From positions 82,459 to 146,458 of the forward strand of contig SJOL01008805.1 of the NCBI GenBank assembly GCA_004794785.1: DNA of 64,000 nucleotides, read 5' to 3'. The notes beneath the pieces were generated by a model. That model saw nothing but the letters and a program-made list of their open reading frames with translations, searched no databases and was not told where the DNA came from. The stretch comes from Opisthorchis felineus. Lineage: Eukaryota; Platyhelminthes; Trematoda; Opisthorchiida; Opisthorchiidae. This document shows, in pieces, positions 38,301 through 47,300 of the stretch (positions are counted from its first letter, which is position 1; each line of letters opens with the position of its first letter). Both the position numbers and the translations under genes were made by a program.

Positions 38301-41300
38301 GTTGGAAATCGCTTCCCAGCTATGGCTACTTAAAACCTCTACTGAGAAGCAAGTTGATAAGCTATTTTCGGAGAATGTGTCAACCTTGCCGAAGTTTAAC
38401 TTGCTGGGATGGAAACCCGGGTGCGGACCTGCGGAAGTATCTTGAACGAGTTTGAGATCAGTGCGATGGAACGGGGCCGTGTTCTTGCCCAAGCCCTGTC
38501 AGTCTGTTTTACTACCATTTGAAAGAGTTGTCCTGCCATTTTGAAGATGGTCTAACAACTCAATACCGGCTGAATGGTTATTTGCTCAGTTCGGAGCTTT
38601 TTCTAGCCAAAACACCGCTGTGCGATTCCAGTGTCCGTACACTTCTTTATGCAGACGCTTGGGTCTCATTTTCACATTCTGAGGCGGAGTTACAACTCCT
38701 GGCTATTGTGTTTGGTTCGCTTGTGTCTTGCTTTGGATTAAGTGTAAAACATCTATGAAACGTTGTTCTTATACCAACATGCACCTGGGATTCAACATGA
38801 AACCTCGTGTATTCTGTAAAATGGTTGTGAGATAGCATGCTGCACTGATTTAGGCTATCTTATCCACCTATCTTGGTCATCTATCTACCTATCGATCTTG
38901 GCAAAGACTAACACGGTTGTAGAGATTTCGTCCTGCAAGTGAAGCCAATCTATGCTGAAAAGCATGCATATGCATCACGGCTGCTTGCGCTTGGCTGTTT
39001 TTGGACTTGTGCTAATTGGGACTCTATTTATAAAGTTGTCTTTCAAGTAGACACAGGACAACTTTCTTTCGTGCACAAATAGGTTGGGTTATTTCATCTG
39101 TCCTCGCCTATTGTAATCACTAGACATTTTGCGCTATCGCATTTACCTTCTCTGAATACTGCGATTTCTTTCCATGCATTAAGGACCCCCCCCCCCACAC
39201 ACACACACACACTTTTGACCGGCTTATTAGGTCATCCAGAAAAACGATATCCGAGCACCTGTCCCTCGATTACACCACAATACATGCCGAACACTTTTAT
39301 AAAGCGTCTGACTGATACACATGGACACCGATCACAATTCAAGGAAAGCAGAAAATATTGACCAAATCCAAGATGAGAAGTTCAAATTCACAAGAGAAAC
39401 AAAAATGAACGTACTAATACGGCTCATTGAAAAAGACATTGCCGAACTGTCAGCCTTAATTTTTATACTATTTACCAGCCCCAACATCATAAGTCGTATT
39501 CTTCTAGAATGAAGTACCCCGGAAAATGTTCTGCACGGTACAGATTTTTTCGAGAACGCAGGGTTAATCACAGCACCGAATGATTTGTCACTCTGTACGC
39601 ATGCACCCCCATATGTAAAAATCGATTTCATCTGGTGTGTTTGCTCACCTTTTTGAAGTAATTGCCGTGTGACAAACAAAGAATGACCTGATCGCTATTG
39701 GTTACCCCATTTTGATCTGACAATTGATCATGTACCTCACTGCGCGGCACGCATGCTGAGATACCGACAAAATTTAAAACTTTTGCACTAATGGTGGAGT
39801 CGCGAATGGTTACTTAACTCGTGTGTAATCCTTTCGGTTTAAACAGAAATCCACAAGCAGCCGACTCACCTTTCGCTTCAACAGTATGAAGAAACGAAGT
39901 AGAAACATACCCTATTTTATTGCTGTGTTAAAAACAGTCGTGATTTTTCTCAACCAAATGAACACATGAACGCTGTCACAAACATAGCTTGAGTTTGTTT
40001 TAAAAGGCGATCCATGTCCTGGCTCTATTCGTGAACCTGAAACGCATGTGTGGAAAACGCGTGAACGTGCATGCCCTCAACCCCGCACTGACGATGGCAC
40101 CTCGACTGGTGATGAAACGTTTGCAATCCAACTGCCAAGCTCGGCGAACAGACCAACAACCAAGCAGCCCACCCGAGCTACCTATATTCCACAACATTGC
40201 CGAAATTAGAATACAGTACGACACACGTGACTGTAAAGCCTTTGACATGTGATGCACCCAACCACTGGAGGATGGTGGTTCCCATTGATCAGCGTTAAGC
40301 GAGAGTGAAAAGTTCTCACGTAAAATCCACCCCATTTCTTGGTAAAACACACCTGTCAGGTGGTTAGACTACCCAACGATCTTCTGAAGAGTGTTTTCAG
40401 TTACCCCGGCTTTTGCACACTGAGGTCAATGATATAGACCAGAGTCCTCAAGATACTAACTAACTTGTCATGGAGTCAAGGAAAAGTCTGTTAATTTATC
40501 CTCTCGAACAAAGCAGAAACCGGTGTTGCGGACTAGTCTCGTGGTATTCACACTAATAAAACAAGTTTATAGAGTGGACAGTTGAAACATCGAAACGAAA
40601 AAGGCAGAACCACTTTACTCGCCTCAAACAAGACGACGGTTCTTAGATTAAGATCAAAAGCCCTTCCAGAAGTTACCCTGAGGTTATTTAATTCTGAAAT
40701 GAGCAAAGCAAATACATCTGGCATGAGCGAACTGTAGTGGATAATATACACGACTGTCCTTTGTTTATCTGGATGAAACCAACGTCTGGTCTATTATGAA
40801 CGCAAAACAAGAAATCCACAAATATCTCTGAAAAATATAAACTATTAATTTGCTTTTTGCAGTCGTGTCGATTTGTGTGCGAATTCGGTGGGCTTAATTG
40901 TCACGTGATGTATGCGTCTTTATTAGTTGCGTTGGTGGGTCGCATAAACGGCGATCGAGAATTAGGTGTTTGTGATTCCCCTTTGGCGCATCTTTTGGCT
41001 CACATCGTCTCTACTTAATCTTAACGTTTCAAGAGCTTTTTCGAGCACTGGATAATCCACATGAGTTTCTGTAGACAGCCACTTAAATCTGGACAGCACT
41101 GGATAAGTTGGAAACTATATCATACATAAACCGGATAATCTCTTCATATATTTGACCCGACGTACGAGAGTTCTTTTCTTATGATCGTCCGTCCTGTCGA
41201 ACCCCTATTTTTCAAGAAAATCGCTTAGCCTGAGGAGACAAATCAAATAGCCAATTCATTATTAAGCAGGCAACTGCGGTGCATTTCCAACAGTCGTTAC

Positions 41301-44300
41301 CAAGTTAGCACTGAGCCCCTTATTTCAAGGGATCGCTCGAAACATATTTCTATGCCGCTGAGCAAGACAAATTTGTCTTTCTGGATTTGTGTCACTGTCA
41401 GTTGCACATGAATTGCACCGAAACCAGTCATTACTTCCTGACAATCCAAACAGAGAATTTATCGAACCTGACGCAGCAGTTATTTGCAACGTTCCCAGCC
41501 ATAAATTCCAATTTGGTTCTGCCATTTGTCTGACACCACTACCTAACACCGACATTTACAATGCTGGACGTGCAAATGGTTGTTAAATTCAAAGTTGCTT
41601 TGTCATTTTTAGCTATTTAGCTTCTTCATCTGCAGCAGAGTCAGTCATCCATCCCCACACTCCGAAAGAATAAAGCGGGATGGCTTTCACAACCTGGTAA
41701 ATTGAAACCAGGTTGTGGTTATCCTAGTTCAGTTTGGCTTTATTCGGCTAGCAGCAAATATTTGACGGTGAAATAATTGTTCCTCAAAGGGCCACACGCT
41801 ATCAGTCACTCTTCGCGGCAGATTATAGCCAAAAGAAAAGATGGGCTTTTCGGTGAGAAAATTTCGTGGTCCGTGGAATGAAAACTTGGTGTATATATTT
41901 GAGTTCAAACAGTGTGAAACCGAAGGTTTCCACACAGAAGTCCTAAAATATCACAGTTTCTAATTTTGAAATGTTTCATGTTTTGCCCCAATTTTGTAAT
42001 TAGCAAACAAATTACGAATATTCAGTTTTTTATTATTAATTTACCTTTAGGTTCAGAACCATATTTTCACTTTCTTACTTTTAATTTACTGTAGGCTCTT
42101 GAGTTGAGAACCATATTTTCGCCCATCAGCATTACCCGGTATTAAGTATCTCGTCAAGTCCCAAGTTCATAGACTCGTAATTATCCGGCCGTGTGAGCAA
42201 TGGTGACTAGTTGTGCTGGTAACTTGAATACTCGCGAGTAGTTAAACTGGCTGGCCGAATCACAGCAACTGGCTGGAACAAGGATGACACCTCCAAGATG
42301 TAATCACTGTTGTCAAGACGATACTAAGTACAGAATACGACTATCAACAATTGCCGTACGTTCTTTCCTCTTCTAGAGGCATTTAATCGCTTCTTCTGAT
42401 AAGACCTTTCTCAGGAGAACAATCCTTGAAGTAAACCACAGTTTCATCTGGACCTGAGAGAATACTTCAATAATGAACTTTCTTCCAACTGGGTCCATCA
42501 TACACAGAAGACCTTTATAGCCGACTCTTTGAGATGTCTTTCCAAACTCCTTGGGTATATCCTTAATTACCACATATATCTATGAAGTAACTTGAGCACA
42601 TCATGAGGTGCTATCAATCAAATCTAATAAAGCTTGTAAACAAAAGGAAATAATGGATTCCAGTAACTGCTAAATACCTGTAAATGGAGTGTGAGGATTA
42701 CGGTAAGTCAGATAGATCCAGGTGGTTAACATTTCATCGAAGAAGCACACCTTTCCGAGGCGGTAAATGGCCTCTTAAAACCAAAACTTTTCACTGCGCA
42801 TGCCGTCTTTTAAGACTGGCAGTTTGAATCCCACTTCATACTAAAAGTTGCCCAAAGTTGTGCTCATCGCAAATCACTAATGTACGTATAGGCATGGATA
42901 AATTAGACATGCTGGCAGTGTTTTTAAGGAAATTTATGACAGAAGTAGTGAGGTGCGAATTCACAATGAGTAGCTTTCAGAGAATCATGCTGAGTTCCCC
43001 GATGTGTTCCATCCACCAGCATGCTGAGACTTACCATGGCGCCAGATCCACTGTTGGTTTTTTATAACTGACAGCATCAACAAGGCGCCGATGTTGGTTC
43101 GCTTAATTAAGGCAGCCTGATTCACAGTTGATTCGTGTAAGAGATACAGATGAAAAATTTCACTCCAGATAGATTCTTTCCGGCTGGCTTAATGGGGTGC
43201 TCCATCGTTAGGTTTCTTACGTTAGAAGAGCCTAACGCAAAGATCCTGGATTGGAAAAGAGCCTAGACATGAAGTGGAAGGTTTGGACAGAAGAACGCGC
43301 ATGGTCCACTGTGGCGAAGATGGTGAAAGTTTGTATGCAATGCCAGTCACAGCTCTGGATTAACAAATACTGAACATTTGTTTCATTTTCGTTTCTGAAT
43401 CACCTGATTCGACAACTAATAGATCAACTGCGAGCTGGTGTTTCTTGAAATCTTTGTTGAACAGCAAGGTAGTACCTTCAATGTCTCAATCAGAAGTTTT
43501 CAAGGACACATGTTCTGTTAAACTGCTTTCTCTGAGACAACCCATTTAATCACGCTAACCAAGAGGGGCGTATTCTTGGAATGTTCATTTTTTTCCTATT
43601 CGAATATGGTGACTCTTAGGATGAGAAATTGAGAAAGTCCTTGGTTTATTCACATCAGCCTCTTCAGAAATACATCTCTGTCACAGTTTATTAAAGCTGT
43701 TCTTTTGAATTTTCAAACCAATATCAGTTTCAAATATCCATATCAAAAAACGCTTACAATAAGTGGAAAAATACATTCATATCTATATTAATTTGGTTCT
43801 CACAGGAGACCTAACTGAATTCCTCGTTTATGATTTTCTTCTTCAATTGAATGTGTCGCACTAGGCCGCCTCATGTGTCAGTTGGTACGATACACCATTA
43901 TCGCAATACACCGACTAGACATGGCACACTTCTCATGAGGTTGCTGAAAACTCTTCGACAGTCCACGAATGGTTTCGCCCTTCTTGGGGCTTATCAGGTA
44001 CGCACACTCCACGATTCTCCCTTAACCTCATGTTCTAATTGAGCCCATACTGCATGAACTTAGCGAAATGAACTCATTTACGTACCAATTTGGTTTTCAC
44101 AGAAATCCAACTGAATATCTTGCTTACAGTTGGTATGCAAATGAGTGTATATCGCTAATGTCATGAAATTGGGGTTCGAGTAGAACACAAGGTTGAGGAA
44201 AACTCGTGGGCTGTGCTTACATGATGAGCCTCAAAAAGGGAAAAACCAGTCGTGTACTGTCAAAAAGTTCTCGGCAACCTTATGAGTAGTGAGTTACGTC

Positions 44301-47300
44301 TATATCTATGACACTTATTACGTCTTTCCACAGTGACCATAAGTGCCAACAAATTATGATGGTTAACTGTTTAAACTGCTCCCGTGGCCTGCGCTCTGTT
44401 CAACTTGGCGATAATCGAGGATATTTGAGACTCCGGTTCTCAATAGTTAAGGCTGATAATAAATTATGGGATTTTTCAGTCCTCTAGCAAATACTACAAT
44501 ATAACGAAACCTAGCTGACACTACACAGGTCCTATTAACCGGTGGTCACGGACGTCTGCAATTAGGGGTTTTGCGTACCAGCAGATCACTTTCCAAAAGA
44601 TGTTCATCACAGAGAGATAAATAAGCAGCTAGCGATGACTTGTTCGCAGAGTCTAAATAAAGATCGACCTAAATCATACTGCACTGAAATTCAGGGTTAA
44701 CCGGAAACGGTCACATCGGATTATTCGCAGACGGGAGAGGAAGTCTGGCGGGTTTCTTTACTGCAGGTGATGAACCCGACCAATCATTATTCACACGCAT
44801 AATGAAGGAAAATCAGAAACCGATAGTGGTACACTAGGGAGGATGAAGGTTTTCAGAAGTACTGGAGAACAATCGCTGCAAGAGTTCTGAAGTCGACAGT
44901 GAAAAGCTATTTTGATTAATGGGATCGTTTGCTCAAGGGGACACCAATGCCTGACACAAACAGATGGAAATGAAAATTTACCGCCAGGAACGGTTGAATT
45001 CAACGAACCACTATACAAAACTGAGACAGATCTCTGGTCAGCTGGTGACTCGATAAATTCCGCATGGTTAATTGGAGGTTACTCTATTTTCAGGTTATTC
45101 AAAGGTATGAATTTACCGGGCATCCCCCACAAAAATACAAGGTTCACTGTTTACCCGCTGTGAACGTAAACCAGCTGCCGAATTTGCAAACCCCTTACCC
45201 AGGATTAAGGAATGAATCATCCTGGCATAAAATAAGGGTGATACTAATTGGGAGTACCCTGTACAAGAAAGCATTTTGGTCGTTCGCTGCAGCCTATCCT
45301 GTGCGATAATGTTCTGAGGTGCAGAATGATTCTATCCTCATAATCAATGTGTAGATTTCACTCACCCAAGAGCCTTGAATATTTACTACCTGTTCGTTTC
45401 AATTGCCTCCACCATCAGCTGATTTAGCCTTGATTATCTGTACATTGACAAACTGCTCACCGATTAAATCTATCACAAATCCTATCATAGTAAACCACTT
45501 ACTATTTTGAGTGCCGAGAAGGTGTATGTCTATCATGCCGCCCACTTAAGATTAATCCAGCTGTATGGTAAACCAGCAAGTCCAATAGAACATGTTCAAG
45601 TCCCATAGCCTTTGACACCAATTTACTTTTTCTTGTATCAATTCAATTGCATCTAAAAGGAGCAACACTTGGCCAAGGGAGTCACAATAAACGTGGTTAG
45701 AAATCAATCCCAATATTCGGATATGTGACAACTCAAATGGACTATCTTATGGGATCGGTGCTGCGATACCTGAGAGCTGACAAATATTGACAATTCAAGA
45801 CAAATTTAATCACATTCGAGCATTTTTGACGCTGTGTGACTTACACTTAGATTGGCTGCTGACAAACTTGTTGCTGCGAGCACGCATAAGTTACCAGCAA
45901 TTTACACATACCAGTAAAGACAAAAAACAACCTGATTGGTACATGTCGTCCATTGTGAAGTGTCAAACCGACATCGATATATCTTGTCGGAAGAAAATGC
46001 AAGAATCTGAGGGCTGGCGGTACAAACCATTCAAAACATCTTCCTATGCGCTTACATCAAAGTAGTCAGGACATGCACCTTAAATCATTGGGACCTAGGG
46101 TTAAAGGTTTTTTTCCCTTTCTCTGATAAAAACTACGCTCTACATGCAAGATGACGATTCGTTGTGAGTGAACAGTGCTCAGTCTATACCTATCCACTAA
46201 AATGTACTATTTAATGCATGGATGGATTTACGTGAATTTTAACATTACGACAGAGTGACTGGTATAAATCTGAAGCGGATTCGACGTTTTATTTCCAAGT
46301 GCACGTGACATGTACAAAGTAAAGCCTAGAAATGCCGACATCCATTTTGCCTGACAGGTGACCTAGTAGCCCAACCACCGGACAGGTCTCTCCATGCTAT
46401 ATTTATCCAGCTGAATATACAACGTGGAGCGGCCTTCTTGATGGCTGAGCTGTTACAACGCCCATTAGACAAGTAGGGAGCCAGTGGTTAGACTCCAACT
46501 CGAGACTGGAATTTCCATTCAACCTACTTGTATTTCTTCTCCCACCTCTCATTTTGATAAGAATAATGAGAAAATTATTCAGTGTAAATTGCATCTGAAA
46601 AGGCCGCGTTACACCCCGGAAAACAACTTCCAAGCACCCTGATTCTGTACTGGATGTAAAAAAACGAACGTTTAGTAGTAAGCCCACTAATTCAAACAGG
46701 TGAACATCTTTAAAGCGGCAGGTTGTTTGTTTCAGCAATTTCTCGGAATCAACTGAAATGACTTTTCTGAAACATGGATTGTTGCCACTGTTCATATAGA
46801 TAGCTTATTTTGTAGACAGAAACTGACCGATTTAATCTATAATTTGGGTGAATCATGTCTGCTTAGCCAGTTTACGCCAGTAGTCAGCCTGATTCAACAC
46901 AAAAGTAACCTTATGCCACACCACCATCTTTTGAAGTTGCGTAAAATGAAGTGAGCACGTGAAAAGGTCAGGATTATGGGTAAAATCAGCGTATGAGCAA
47001 AGACCGACTAGGGGTAGGCTTATTCACTTACTTGCTTACTTCGAGTTGCAGCCTTCCGCTCCTTACTTTCTGAGCCATCAGGAACATCGCGCTGAGGGGC
47101 AATAGACGAGGTCATGAAACGTCTGCTGGCCGTCACAGACCGATTTCTCCTTAAATTATTTGAACACATGTTTGAGTCGACGTTTCTCTTATTGTCTTCT
47201 CGTATCGCTTCTCGTACCCGCTCACGAATCGTCTGGAACTTTCTGTGCTTGTCTGCTATAGCGACCTTTTCGGCCTGAGCAATCGCCCTAGCCATAACCT

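Larger units (their letters stand above)
34706..47031 (-). other. Largest intron of the minus-strand gene
   Basis: About 12.3 kb. It contains the decayed RTE-like copy at 38.1-38.8 kb, a C-run/AC microsatellite (39187-39211), the retroelement tail at 40.1 kb and the inverted pair of palindromic repeats at 43934-44284. The remainder shows only short, unassigned ORFs. If the 34.6-kb exon is not real, the intron runs to 33796. Confidence 0.5.

Noticed and set aside
39321..39512. 63-codon Lys/Glu-rich plus-strand frame
   Set aside because: Coding-looking composition is expected by chance in A-rich DNA; no splice sites or homology signals.
42800..42842. Second tRNA-like stretch with a B-box-like gcagtttgaatccc
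   Set aside because: A short stem (gtctttt/aagac) is present, but no matching acceptor or D arm was found.
43851..44042. 63-codon plus-strand frame
   Set aside because: Runs through copy d of the palindromic repeat; it is repeat sequence, not a gene.
44912..45163. 83-codon plus-strand frame ([17 protein letters not shown] region)
   Set aside because: Reads plausibly but has no acceptor/donor pair, start context or recognised domain.
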